A DNA stretch of 29,298 bases from an uncultured Treponema sp. (lineage in GTDB: Bacteria > Spirochaetota > Spirochaetia > Treponematales > Treponemataceae). This document shows, in pieces, positions 1 through 8,200 of the stretch (position 1 is the first letter of the stretch; each line of letters opens with the position of its first letter). The position numbers and the translations under genes were made by a program. Below the pieces are notes generated by a model. The model worked only from the letters and a program-made list of their open reading frames with translations. It was not told the DNA's origin and did no database searches. Location of the stretch: positions 1-29,298 of the forward strand of contig CALDID010000029.1 in NCBI GenBank assembly GCA_937901865.1. The letters run 5' to 3'.

Positions 1-116
1 ATTCCCACGCCAATCGGGAAGTTTTCGTGGCTACGCTCAGTCTGCGCACCCCAATATTTATCAGCAGGGACTTTTACTTCTCCCATGCTGTCGTGTTCAA
101 TTCTAAAATCTGCCAT
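1..116 (-). CDS. fumC: Fumarate hydratase class II, N-terminal fragment (runs off the window)
   Basis: Reading the minus strand from the ATG at 116 gives 38 codons before the window edge. They begin MADFRIEHDSMGEVKVPADK and continue through YWGAQTERSHENF. The E-x-DSMG-x-x-x-VPADK-x-WGAQT-x-RS pattern is the well-known N-terminus of class II (FumC-type) fumarases, which interconvert fumarate and malate in the cytoplasm. An AGGGG ribosome-binding site lies about 10 bases upstream of the ATG. The gap to the upstream dehydrogenase stop is 21 bp, so the two are probably co-transcribed. Aspartase and class II fumarase share this N-terminal region to some extent; the WGAQT-x-RS form favours fumarase. 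The catalytic regions lie outside the window and cannot be checked. Confidence 0.85.
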   Translation of the reverse strand, partial: MADFRIEHDSMGEVKVPADKYWGAQTERSHENFPIGVG

Positions 117-137
117 AAAATAAAGCCCCTTTAGCGA

Positions 138-1088
138 TTAGTTGAAATCGAGCTGACCAATGAGGTTCTTGAGAACATCAGCACTTTTTCTGAGCTTTTC
201 AACTTCCTCGTCTGTGAGCGGAGCTTGCAATCTTCCCTTGATACCGTTGCGTCCAACAACGCTCAATGTGCTCAAGCAGACATCGCTGATTCCGTATTCT
301 CCGTGGAGCATACTTGAAACAGTGAGAGTTGTGTCTGTACCTGCGTTAATGCAGCTGACGATATGGCATACGCTTACTGCAACTGCATAGAATGTCGCGC
401 CCTTTCTCTCGATAATCTTTCCGCCAGACTTGCGGATATAATCCTCAACATCTTCGTGAACGAGCGGCGGAACGATTTTGTCGTTGTCTGTCAAACACTC
501 GTGATACTTGTCAATCGGAATGTTACTTACAGAGCCCAATGACCACGGCACGAAAGAAGAATCGCCATGCTCACCGAAAACATACGCGTGAATGTTGTTC
601 TGAGAGAGGTGATAATATTCGCTGATGCGAGCGCGAAGACGTGCAGTATCGAGGATTGTACCAGAACCGATAATCTGATGCTCTGGAAGACCTGAAGTCT
701 TGTAGAACTGGTACGTCAAGATGTCTACAGGGTTTGCAACGATGATATAAACCGCATTCGGTGCATACTTTGTAATCTGCGGAATGATAGACTTTGTGAT
801 ATTCACGTTTGTCTGAGCAAGGTCAAGACGGCTCTGACCAGGTTTGCGAGCAACACCAGAAGTGATGATAACGATGTTGGAATCCTTAGCATCTTCATAA
901 GTGCCAGCATAAACGCTCACAGGAGCGCAGAATGGAGTACCCTGTCGGATATCCAAAGCCTCGCCCAATGCTTTCTGTGCATTAACGTCAATCATCACAA
1001 TTTCTGATGCCTGTCCCTGCACTGTAAGAGTGTAAGCGATTGTTGCGCCTACGCTACCTGAACCGATAATAGTAACTTTGTTACCCAT
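138..1088 (-). CDS. LDH-fold 2-hydroxyacid dehydrogenase; residue at specificity position suggests malate rather than lactate dehydrogenase
   Basis: The 316-residue protein is colinear with NAD-dependent L-lactate dehydrogenases. It has the Rossmann motif GSGSVG (9-14), an NAD-ribose-binding Asp near residue 34, NPVDILTY (119-126), ILDTARLR (145-152) and the catalytic His in GEHGDSS (His174). In the substrate loop, where lactate dehydrogenases read N-Q-K-P-G-E-T-R, this protein reads A-R-K-P-G-Q-S-R. The position called Gln102 in Bacillus LDH is therefore Arg81, while the substrate-carboxylate Arg is kept (Arg87). Arg at this site is the malate dehydrogenase state, and a Gln-to-Arg change is known to convert Bacillus stearothermophilus LDH into a malate dehydrogenase. 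The neighbouring fumC agrees with a malate role. A GGAGG site lies 8 bases before the ATG. Family membership is certain; substrate is inferred, and automatic tools would probably call it ldh. Confidence 0.9.
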   Translation of the reverse strand: MGNKVTIIGSGSVGATIAYTLTVQGQASEIVMIDVNAQKALGEALDIRQGTPFCAPVSVYAGTYEDAKDSNIVIITSGVARKPGQSRLDLAQTNVNITKSIIPQITKYAPNAVYIIVANPVDILTYQFYKTSGLPEHQIIGSGTILDTARLRARISEYYHLSQNNIHAYVFGEHGDSSFVPWSLGSVSNIPIDKYHECLTDNDKIVPPLVHEDVEDYIRKSGGKIIERKGATFYAVAVSVCHIVSCINAGTDTTLTVSSMLHGEYGISDVCLSTLSVVGRNGIKGRLQAPLTDEEVEKLRKSADVLKNLIGQLDFN

Positions 1089-1335
1089 ACTAAAGCCTCC
1101 ACAAATCTGCTACTTTGCTTATGCAAGTCTTGTATTCTGCATTCAGCACTTGACCGAACCGTTTCCAATCAAGTGGCATTGCTTTATATCTTACTCTTAT
1201 TTATTGAGAAAATAAAGCACTTTTTGCATTTTTTTTGCATTTTTATATTTTTCCCTACTTTTTTATAACTATCCCGAACATATTTTTCTCTTCTCCCCTC
1301 ATGAGTATAAACCAAGCAAATGGGAATACTTACTC
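1089..1335. other. AT-rich intergenic segment upstream of the dehydrogenase-fumC operon
   Basis: This part of the 407-bp gap holds the leader of the dehydrogenase gene (minus strand), including its GGAGG site and the inverted repeat at 1147-1175. A very AT-rich stretch follows at about 1190-1280, with runs of A and T where the promoter is likely to lie. No ORF here looks real; the open frames carry no recognisable protein signal and run through the palindrome array. Confidence 0.5.
1147..1175. promoter_or_regulatory. Inverted repeat in the dehydrogenase-fumC leader
   Basis: CACTTGA (1147-1153) and TCAAGTG (1169-1175) are perfect inverted 7-bp arms separated by 15 bases, about 60-90 bp upstream of the dehydrogenase ATG on the minus strand. 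It could be an operator for a dimeric repressor or a weak RNA hairpin in the leader. It does not match the Rex-type TTGTGAA consensus. No convincing promoter pair was pinned down around it. Confidence 0.3.
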
Positions 1336-1507
1336 CCACGGTCGTGGAATTTTTTCTCCCACGGTCGTGGTCATTCGTTTTCCACGGTCGTGGGTGTAAC
1401 ATATTTACGCTCGTAAGTATGCTGCACTTACGGTCGTACACAAGAGGCAAGAACGGTCGTAAGAGTGAGTTGTGTACGGTCGTGGCGCAAACAAATTACG
1501 GTCGTGG
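1336..1507. repeat. Array of eight 12-bp palindromic units at a 23-bp pitch (ACGGTCGT core)
   Basis: Eight units share the core ACGGTCGT (one is ACGCTCGT), starting at 1338, 1361, 1384, 1407, 1430, 1453, 1476 and 1498: six steps of 23 bp and a last one of 22 bp. The first three units are CCACGGTCGTGG; unit 4 is TTACGCTCGTAA, so the outer arms change together and symmetry is kept. Units 5-8 have mixed arms. The 11-bp spacers between 12-bp units are unrelated to each other. The last unit contains the stop codon of the importer ATPase gene (TAA at 1498-1496 on the minus strand). Possible roles are a multi-site protein-binding array, a structured 3' end, or a mobile repeat family. It is too short-unit and lacks cas genes to be a CRISPR. 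Confidence 0.9.
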
Positions 1508-2293
1508 GGGAAGAGGTGTAAAGACGTAGTGAAGAGAGGAATCGCTCAAAAGCACTTTGTGAGCGCGCACACGGAAAACGCTTTCGATGTATTCTTTTGC
1601 GCCCTCTGCCGAGCCGTGATACGAGAGCCGACCTTTGTCGAGCAAGATTATCGAAGACGAAAACGTAAGAGAAAAATCGAGATTATGGCTCACCATCACG
1701 ACCGTTTTTCCTTTCGTCTTTGCCACAGAGCGCAGCAGAGAGAGGATTTCAAATTGCTCCTTGATGTCCAAAAATGTCAGCGGCTCATCAAGAAGCAATA
1801 TCTTTGTGTCTTGACACAGAGCCATTGCAATATACGCCTTTTGTCTTTGACCGCCAGACAATGCAGAAAGCGGCATTTTTGCAAAGCGTAAAAGATTGTT
1901 TTCTGATAATACACGCTCTACAAATGCTCTATCTTCATTGCTATACGAGCGCAAAAAGCTCTTGTGCGGAAATCTGCCGTATAAAAGCAGTTGCTCCACG
2001 CTGCAATCTGGAATAGGGCGATATTGCGGAAGATAGGAGATTAGGAGCGAAGTTTTCTTCCTGTTCAGCCCTTTTTTATCATCAACTTTATCAAGTACTG
2101 TGATTTTTCCTTCTTGGAGTTTCACGCACGAAGCAAGAGCTTTTAGCAAAGTGGATTTTCCGCTCCCGTTTAAGCCGATTATGCTTGTAACAGAGCTTTC
2201 GGCGATAGTGAGCGAAATGTCTTTTAGAGCCTGCGCTTTTCCATAAGCGACGCTCACATTTTCTATTCTAAAGGCGTTTTTCACACTATTCAT
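1496..2293 (-). CDS. ABC transporter ATP-binding protein, FecE/FhuC type (iron-chelate, heme or cobalamin class)
   Basis: The 265-residue ATPase carries Walker A GLNGSGKST (about 40-48), a Q-loop near LPQYRPI (about 89-95), the signature LSGGQRQKAYIAMAL (about 144-158), Walker B ILLLDEP followed by the D-loop TFLD, and the switch His in VSHN. It would energise the FecCD-type permease encoded just upstream. The two genes overlap in a TAATG junction at 2293, a clear sign of translational coupling. The cargo cannot be told from the ATPase; this class takes up ferric siderophores, heme or vitamin B12. Oddly, the last four residues and stop are encoded inside the eighth unit of the 23-bp-pitch array, so the original C-terminus may have been replaced when the array arose. 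The start is set by the overlap. Confidence 0.92.
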   Translation of the reverse strand: MNSVKNAFRIENVSVAYGKAQALKDISLTIAESSVTSIIGLNGSGKSTLLKALASCVKLQEGKITVLDKVDDKKGLNRKKTSLLISYLPQYRPIPDCSVEQLLLYGRFPHKSFLRSYSNEDRAFVERVLSENNLLRFAKMPLSALSGGQRQKAYIAMALCQDTKILLLDEPLTFLDIKEQFEILSLLRSVAKTKGKTVVMVSHNLDFSLTFSSSIILLDKGRLSYHGSAEGAKEYIESVFRVRAHKVLLSDSSLHYVFTPLPPRP

Positions 2294-3282
2294 TATTCGC
2301 CTCGCTTCTTTTTCAACAGCAAGAACAAAAAGAACGGCGCGCCAAGCAATGCAAGAAATATCCCGACAGGCACTTCATAAGGAGAGAATGCAGTTCTGCC
2401 GATTAAATCGCACAATAGCACAAGCGAAGAGCCAAGCAGAGCCGACAAGGGCAGAACGCTCGCCATTTCGCTCCCTGCCAAAGAGCGCACGATATGAGGA
2501 ACTACAAGACCGACAAAACCGAGCAGTCCCGAAAAACTCACACTTGCCCCCGAAAGCAATGCCGCTAATGCAAGAAACACGCCGCGCGCCGCCTTTACAT
2601 TCACGCCTAAGGAGTGCGCAACTTCATCGCCTAGAGCTAAGACATCAAGCATATCTTTTAAAAGAAAGCTGATAACGAGGGCGATGATGATAAAGATTGA
2701 CGCAGGATACAAGATGCTCGGTGAAACAGAGGCAAAAGAGCCGATACGAAACGCACTGCGCGCAAAAAGCGTATCGGGGAAAAACACCTGCATTGCGTCG
2801 CTGAGTGCAGAACACAATGTATTTACAACGACACCTGAAAGAATAATTGAGTATCGCGAAGAGCCAGATTTAAGCCCTAAGGCATAGACAAGAAACACCG
2901 TTACTAGAGAGCCAAGAAAGGCAGCGACGGGGAAAAGCAACACATTTTTAGGAAGCAACACAGAAGCAATGATAAGGAAAAAGCCTGCGCCAGAGTTCAC
3001 CCCGATGATATTCGGAGAACCTAAGGGATTTTTGAGCACGCTTTGAATAATCGCGCCTGCACACGCCAAACCTGCGCCCCCCATAATGCACGCAATGACG
3101 CGAGGCAAGCGGACAAAACGCAAAATCTTTGCATTCGAGCCATCATTTTCCCCTAAGAAGAAGCAGCTATATATTTCTTTGCACGGGATTTTAACCGTTC
3201 CGAGCATAAGAGATAACACAGAAAGAAAGACGAGTGAGATGAAAAAGACGAGAAACAGCACTTTTGTTTTTGGCATTTGCAT
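2293..3282 (-). CDS. ABC transporter permease, FecCD/BtuC family
   Basis: The 329-residue protein is highly hydrophobic and shows FecCD-family landmarks: LRFVRLPRVIACIMGGAGLA near residues 54-73, then CAGAIIQSVLKNPLGSPNIIG (a G-A-x-x-Q-x-x-x-x-NPL-x-x-P-x-x-x-G motif), and SGLLGFVGLVVPHIVRSLAG (about 252-271) for coupling to the ATPase. Length fits the family's roughly 320-350 residues and ten or so membrane helices. It would form the channel of an iron-chelate, heme or cobalamin importer in the inner membrane. No substrate-binding protein gene is nearby, so that component must be encoded elsewhere. The start could be Met1 or Met3; neither has a clear ribosome-binding site. It is transcribed divergently from carD across a 67-bp gap. 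Confidence 0.92.
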   Translation of the reverse strand: MQMPKTKVLFLVFFISLVFLSVLSLMLGTVKIPCKEIYSCFFLGENDGSNAKILRFVRLPRVIACIMGGAGLACAGAIIQSVLKNPLGSPNIIGVNSGAGFFLIIASVLLPKNVLLFPVAAFLGSLVTVFLVYALGLKSGSSRYSIILSGVVVNTLCSALSDAMQVFFPDTLFARSAFRIGSFASVSPSILYPASIFIIIALVISFLLKDMLDVLALGDEVAHSLGVNVKAARGVFLALAALLSGASVSFSGLLGFVGLVVPHIVRSLAGSEMASVLPLSALLGSSLVLLCDLIGRTAFSPYEVPVGIFLALLGAPFFLFLLLKKKRGE

Positions 3283-3314
3283 AGCGAATTTAGTGTATCA
3301 TATTTAGCATACAT

Positions 3315-3343
3315 TTGCCATTACTGGAAAATTATGATATAAT
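3315..3343 (+). promoter_or_regulatory. Near-consensus extended -10 promoter for carD, predicting a leaderless mRNA
   Basis: TTGCCA (3315-3320) is followed after exactly 17 bp by TATAAT (3338-3343), which is preceded by TG-A to give a full extended -10. Only 6 bp separate the -10 from the ATG at 3350, so transcription should begin at or next to the A of the start codon. No ribosome-binding sequence is present. The carD N-terminus agrees with the family, so a later start is unlikely. Confidence 0.75.
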
Positions 3344-3349
3344 AGAAAT

Positions 3350-4033
3350 ATGAGTGATACAAAACAAGAGTTCTCTGTAGGACAGCAAGTCGTTTTCCCA
3401 AGTCAGGGAGTTGGAAAGATTACCTCTATTTCTGAAGAAGATTTTAGAGGCGAAAAGATTCTTTATTATCATATTTACATTGAAGTTTCTGACACAGAAG
3501 CTCTCATTCCTGTAGACAGAGCCAAAATCAAGGGAATTCGCCCTATCGTTTCTGCCGAAGAAGCAGAGGCTGCTTTAGAGATTTTAGGTCAGCCGTGCGA
3601 GCCAATCACTTCAGATTGGAAGCTCCGCTATCAAACAAACCTTGAACTTTTGAAAAAAGGAAGCATTGCAGATATTGCCACTATCGTTCGTAACCTTTAC
3701 AACCGTTCAAAGATTAAAGAATTGCCTATTTTGGAGCGAAAACTCTACGATAGCGCAAGAAAGCTCTTAGAAGATGAGATTTCTTTTGCGATGGGCAAAG
3801 ACGAAAAAGAAGTTGAACAGCTTCTGCACGACAAGCTAGAGCCATTCGGAGAAAACGCGATAAGAGAAATCAAGCACTTTGTCAAAGACGATGATGACGA
3901 CTTTGATGATGAGCTTGACGGAGAGAGTGAAGAGAGAGTAAAAGACGATGACGATAGCGATGATGATGATTCGGACGAAGCAGACGCAAGAGATGATGAC
4001 TTCGATGATTCAGATGAAGATATGGACGACTAG
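3350..4033 (+). CDS. carD: CarD-family RNA polymerase-interacting transcription regulator with acidic tail
   Basis: The N-terminal segment (about 8-70), FSVGQQVVFPSQGVGKITSI and onward, is the Tudor-like RNA polymerase-interaction domain of CarD/CdnL/TRCF proteins. Residues about 70-175 fit the helical DNA-interacting half, including SDWKLRYQTNLELLKKGS and the LYNRSKIKELPILERKLYDSARKLL stretch typical of spirochaete CarD. The known role of the family is to bind the polymerase beta subunit and stabilise open complexes at many promoters, including stable-RNA promoters. Residues about 178-227 form a strongly acidic Asp/Glu tail with few other residue types, probably disordered. The gene is first in a carD-ispDF operon and has its own strong promoter without a leader. 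Function of the acidic tail is unknown. Confidence 0.93.
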   Translation: MSDTKQEFSVGQQVVFPSQGVGKITSISEEDFRGEKILYYHIYIEVSDTEALIPVDRAKIKGIRPIVSAEEAEAALEILGQPCEPITSDWKLRYQTNLELLKKGSIADIATIVRNLYNRSKIKELPILERKLYDSARKLLEDEISFAMGKDEKEVEQLLHDKLEPFGENAIREIKHFVKDDDDDFDDELDGESEERVKDDDDSDDDDSDEADARDDDFDDSDEDMDD

Positions 4034-4036
4034 AAC

Positions 4037-5215
4037 GTGCCGATAGCTATCATTATTACCGCTGCAGGCTCTTCGAGCAGAATGGGCTGCGGCATAAAAA
4101 AAGAATATCTTGCTCTAAAGAACGGTACGGTGCTCAGCGAAGCAACAAAGCCGTTTCTTTTGGCTCTTGATGTTGCCTATCTTATAATCACTTATCCTTT
4201 TCAAAAAGAGAGGGTAGCAAAGGCTGCTCTGTTTTCTGACCCGACTATCAAAGACGCACTAAAAAATACAGCACTGCTCTTTGTAGAGGGAGATAAAGAC
4301 AGAGAAAGCTCTGTATTCAAAGCTCTTTTAGCACTGGAAAAAGAGGGCTTTAGCGGCTCTGTGTTTATTCACGACGGAGCAAGGGCTTTTATCAGCGAAG
4401 ACGTGATACAAGGCGTTTATAATGCTGTGAAAAAATACGGCGCGGCGTGTCCTTTTTTAGAGCCTGTAGATACACAAAAAGAAATAGACGATTCAGGCTC
4501 TATCATTAGGCACTTACAGCGAAAAAATCTAGCAGCTGTGCAGACTCCGCAGGCTTTTGATTTTCAGTCGCTTTTGCAAGCGCACAAAAAAGCTCATCTT
4601 GACGGCAAAACGTACACCGATGATACGGAAATATGGGACGCATACGTTTTAGACAGAAAAGTAAAGTGCGTTAAGGGAAGCAGTGCAAACATCAAAATCA
4701 CCTATCCGAGCGATATAGAAATTAAAAGAGAGAAAAAGATGATACACACAGGGCTAGGCTATGATTTGCATCCTTTAGCAGAAGGCAGAAAATTAGTTTT
4801 GGGCGGAGTGGCCATTCCGTTTGACAAGGGAGAAGCGGGACATTCTGACGGCGATGTGCTGTTGCATGCTATAACGGATTCTCTTCTCGGAGCTTCGGGG
4901 TTAGGCGATATAGGCTCTTACTTTCCCCCTTCAGAGCCGAAATGGAAAGACAGCGATTCAAGAGAGTTGTTAAAAACAGTTTGGAAAGATATAAAAAATG
5001 CAGGCTGGCAACTCATAAATTTAGACGCAGTTATCTTATTAGAACAGCCGAAATTCTTGCCATATAGAAATGAAGTGATACAATCAATCGCCTCTATTCT
5101 TGAAGTGGACGCTTCTCAAATATTTGTAAAAGCAAAAACAGGAGAGAAAATGGGTAAAATAGGAAATGGAGAAGCTATCGAAGCATTCTCCACTTGCCTA
5201 TTAGAAAAGCTCTAA
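4037..5215 (+). CDS. ispDF: Bifunctional 2-C-methyl-D-erythritol 4-phosphate cytidylyltransferase / 2-C-methyl-D-erythritol 2,4-cyclodiphosphate synthase
   Basis: A fusion of two MEP-pathway enzymes for isoprenoid precursors. Residues about 1-230 are IspD: CTP-binding loop ITAAGSSSRMG with KKEYL, HDGARAFI (metal/CTP region), AVQTPQAF, TDDTEIWD, and ANIKITYPSDIE at the end. Residues about 235-392 are IspF: GLGYDLH (metal-binding D-x-H), AGHSDGDVLLHAITDSLLGA (third metal His and dimer contacts), and KTGEKMGKIGNGEAIEA near the C-terminus. The start is GTG at 4037, three bases after the carD stop, with only a weak ribosome-binding site, so translation is probably coupled to carD. Starting later would lose the IspD nucleotide loop. 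IspE is not in the window. The gene converges on the coiled-coil gene with only 8 bp between the stop codons and no obvious terminator. Confidence 0.95.
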   Translation: MPIAIIITAAGSSSRMGCGIKKEYLALKNGTVLSEATKPFLLALDVAYLIITYPFQKERVAKAALFSDPTIKDALKNTALLFVEGDKDRESSVFKALLALEKEGFSGSVFIHDGARAFISEDVIQGVYNAVKKYGAACPFLEPVDTQKEIDDSGSIIRHLQRKNLAAVQTPQAFDFQSLLQAHKKAHLDGKTYTDDTEIWDAYVLDRKVKCVKGSSANIKITYPSDIEIKREKKMIHTGLGYDLHPLAEGRKLVLGGVAIPFDKGEAGHSDGDVLLHAITDSLLGASGLGDIGSYFPPSEPKWKDSDSRELLKTVWKDIKNAGWQLINLDAVILLEQPKFLPYRNEVIQSIASILEVDASQIFVKAKTGEKMGKIGNGEAIEAFSTCLLEKL

Positions 5216-5223
5216 TCTGATTT

Positions 5224-8200
5224 TCATATTTCTCGCTCTGGTAACATCTGCAAGATGAGTTGTACTTCTCCTACAGAGCGTTTCAAGCTAACCGCAATTT
5301 CATCATCTTTCCACCCCATACGCTTCAATTCTCTTACTTTCATACGGAGTTGAGGCGTAATTCCGTCTTTGTGCGGAGTTGGGTTCTTGTCGATGTCTGC
5401 TCTGACAAGCTCTTCAAGCAGTCTCAATTTGTTAGAAACATCGCTAGAAAGTTTGCTTAATTTGGCTTCTGTTTCGCCAATTCCCTCAGCCCCGCTCTTT
5501 ACCACTTCAATTCGCTTGTCTGTTTCATCGAGCATCGTTTGAAGCGAAGTGAGCTTTTCGACAACCGTATTTATCTTTTGGTCGCTCGCCTTGATTTCGC
5601 TAATCTGCTCTTGTATGCCTACAATCTCATTCGGCAATGTGTCGGATATGCTTTGCACTTGGGTCAGGCGTTCTTCGATAGCTTTTAGATTATCAAAAGA
5701 CGAATCTATATCTTTCATCACTCGCTCTAAGACATCGTTTTTCTTTTCAAGGCGAGAATATTGATTTGATACCTCTTCAAGAGTGTCTTGGAAGTTGCGA
5801 ACTTGTACTTGTATATTTTGGAACTCGTCGCTCGTCGTTTGTATCTCTTCTATCTTTTTATCCATTGTATTAGACAAATCTACAAGAGTCTTAAAGTCTT
5901 TTTCCATTGCTTCAATTCTATCTTTGCCAGCTTGGAAAGAAGCAAGTTTTTCGCTTGTAGCATCGTCCATCTTGTTCAAATCGCTTAATTGCTCTTGCAA
6001 GCGGTCAAGCAAATCTTTATATGAAATTGCATTTTCGATTTGCGTTTCTAGCTCTGCAATCTGATTAGAAAGCTGATTTTTAAGCTCGTCAGCTTTATCA
6101 AAAACGTGCGTTTCATTCTCGAAATTTGCAAATGCGCTGTTAATCGCAGTCAATCTTTCTTCTAATGCACTCGTATCCGATTGCAATTTTGTCATGATAG
6201 AATCGCGGAAAGAAGTGCTTTCGTTTGAAACAGATTGCATTTCTCTTCTCATTTCTTCTATTTTTTCTTCTATGCTCGTATTCTCTGTAGAAATTCTATC
6301 TCCTACATCGGTAAGCATATTCTGATAAAGTTGCTGCATTCTATCCAAGATAGAAACACTTTGGCTTTCATAGCTTCTCACCGCATCATTTACTCTTTCG
6401 TCGAGGTCAGAAAGACTAGTTGAAAGCTCTGCGTGTTTTTCTTCTATTTTTGCAATGGAATCTCCCATATCACGAGAAAAATCATCTCGCATATTTTCAA
6501 GTTGCGAAAGCGATTTTGAATTAAACGCGTCTAAATGCTCATTAAAGGTATTTTTTGCCTCTTCAAATTGTGCCTCAATTCCCTGTTTCCATTCATCAAG
6601 TTTTGCGATAACGCCATTCACCGATTCTTCATCATCTTTCTGCCGTGCTTCTATCTTCTCTTCAAACGTCAAGAACTTTGATGAGATTTTTGCTTCTGCT
6701 TCGTTCGCAACCTTATCTACCGTATCATTGATTTTTTCTTCATAGCGTTCCATAAATACTTTGAAATTGCCATCGATATTTTCTATCTGAGAATCAAGCA
6801 GTCGTTTTGCTTCTGCCGTACTTTCTTTTATGCTTTCAAAGGCTTCGTCATTCTTGTGCTGCAAATCGGCAATGCGTTCTTCAAGCGACTTTTCATATTT
6901 CGCTTCAAGCTCTTGTCGCGCATTCTCATACTCTTGAGTAAACAGCTCTAGCTTCTCATCAAAATTATTCTTCCATTGCACCAAAGAAGTATCAATATCC
7001 GCTTCTCTTGAAAGCAAGCTATCGCTAAATTGTTTTTCAAGCTCTTTCAGTTGTCCGTTTACGTTATCTAATGCTTCTGCTTTTAATCCTTCAAGCGTTT
7101 GCTCAAGCGAGGCAATGCGATTAGAAATAGCATTTGTCTTTTCGGCTATATTCGATTCAAACTCATACTGCTTTTGACTTTGCGCAGAAGTGAACGCATT
7201 GAAAGTTTCTATCGTGTTTTGTTTCACCTTATCCATCGATTCAGCAAGCGTTTCATTAAAATTATCAATATCGCTTTGCACAGAATCAAGGCTTTCAAAT
7301 CTGAGAACAATGTTTTCTTTGTATTCAGAAATCTGCCTATCTATTCCATCAAGGAACTCTGTTTGCTTATTCTCATACGATTGAGAGATTTTCTGCATTG
7401 ACTCGCTCAGTGTTTTATCAAATTCATTTATTTTGTCATTGAGCATTACGCCGTAATCTTCTAGCTGTCTTTTTGCATTTTCCGCATCATACGCAATGCG
7501 AGAATACGTTTCGTCAGAGATATTCTTTGCGTTTGCAGTTTCCTCATTCATTCGCGCCACAGCAGCTTCTGCCGCCGCAGTAGCTTCGTTCGTCTTATTC
7601 TGCAATTCAGAAACAACATTTTCTACCGTCGATTGCAAATCCTCAACTCGAGATTCTATTTCAGTTTTAAAAGTTTCAAGATTTGCGATAGAGAGCTTTT
7701 TATACTCTGCATACGCATTTTCTTCTTTTATATTAGCATTAGAAATCGCCTCGTCAAATAAAGCATCATATCTTTCTTTTATCTTTTGTGCTTGACTGTC
7801 AAGTTCCTGCGTTAGCCGCGCAATATCGCCTGAATTAACATTTGTTTCTGCCGCTAATCTGTCAAGATTTTCTTTTGATACAGATAAAGTAGCGTTTAAT
7901 TCAGTTTCTAGGTTTTCTATGCCACTCTTCAACTCTTCCTTAAAATTTTCAGTAGAAGATTCGAGCGCACCTCTAAGTCCTCCAAGTTGTTGCGCCATAC
8001 TATCAGAAAAGCGAGAAATCTCATTATGTGCGCTTTCTTCAACATCACGAGTTCTGCTTTCTATCATAGATTGCAGTTCTTCTATTCTCTCTTTTGCTTC
8101 GTTTATAAGCTCCACAGTCTTTGCGTCTGTTTCTGATAAAAACTTTTCGTTTCTCTCTGCCGCCGCCTGCGCTGCATCTTCAACCTTTTTCACAGTGTCA

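Noticed and set aside
138..1088. Plain L-lactate dehydrogenase call
   Set aside because: The overall fold fits, but Arg replaces Gln at the substrate-specificity position and fumC is adjacent, so lactate specificity is not supported.
1336..1507. CRISPR array
   Set aside because: Repeats are 12 bp and spacers 11 bp, far below CRISPR sizes; outer bases of the repeats vary and no cas gene is in the window.
1472..1891. Plus-strand 139-codon ORF through the array and importer ATPase
   Set aside because: It lies antisense to a clear ABC ATPase with all motifs intact; its translation has no recognisable domain and is basic, low-quality shadow sequence.
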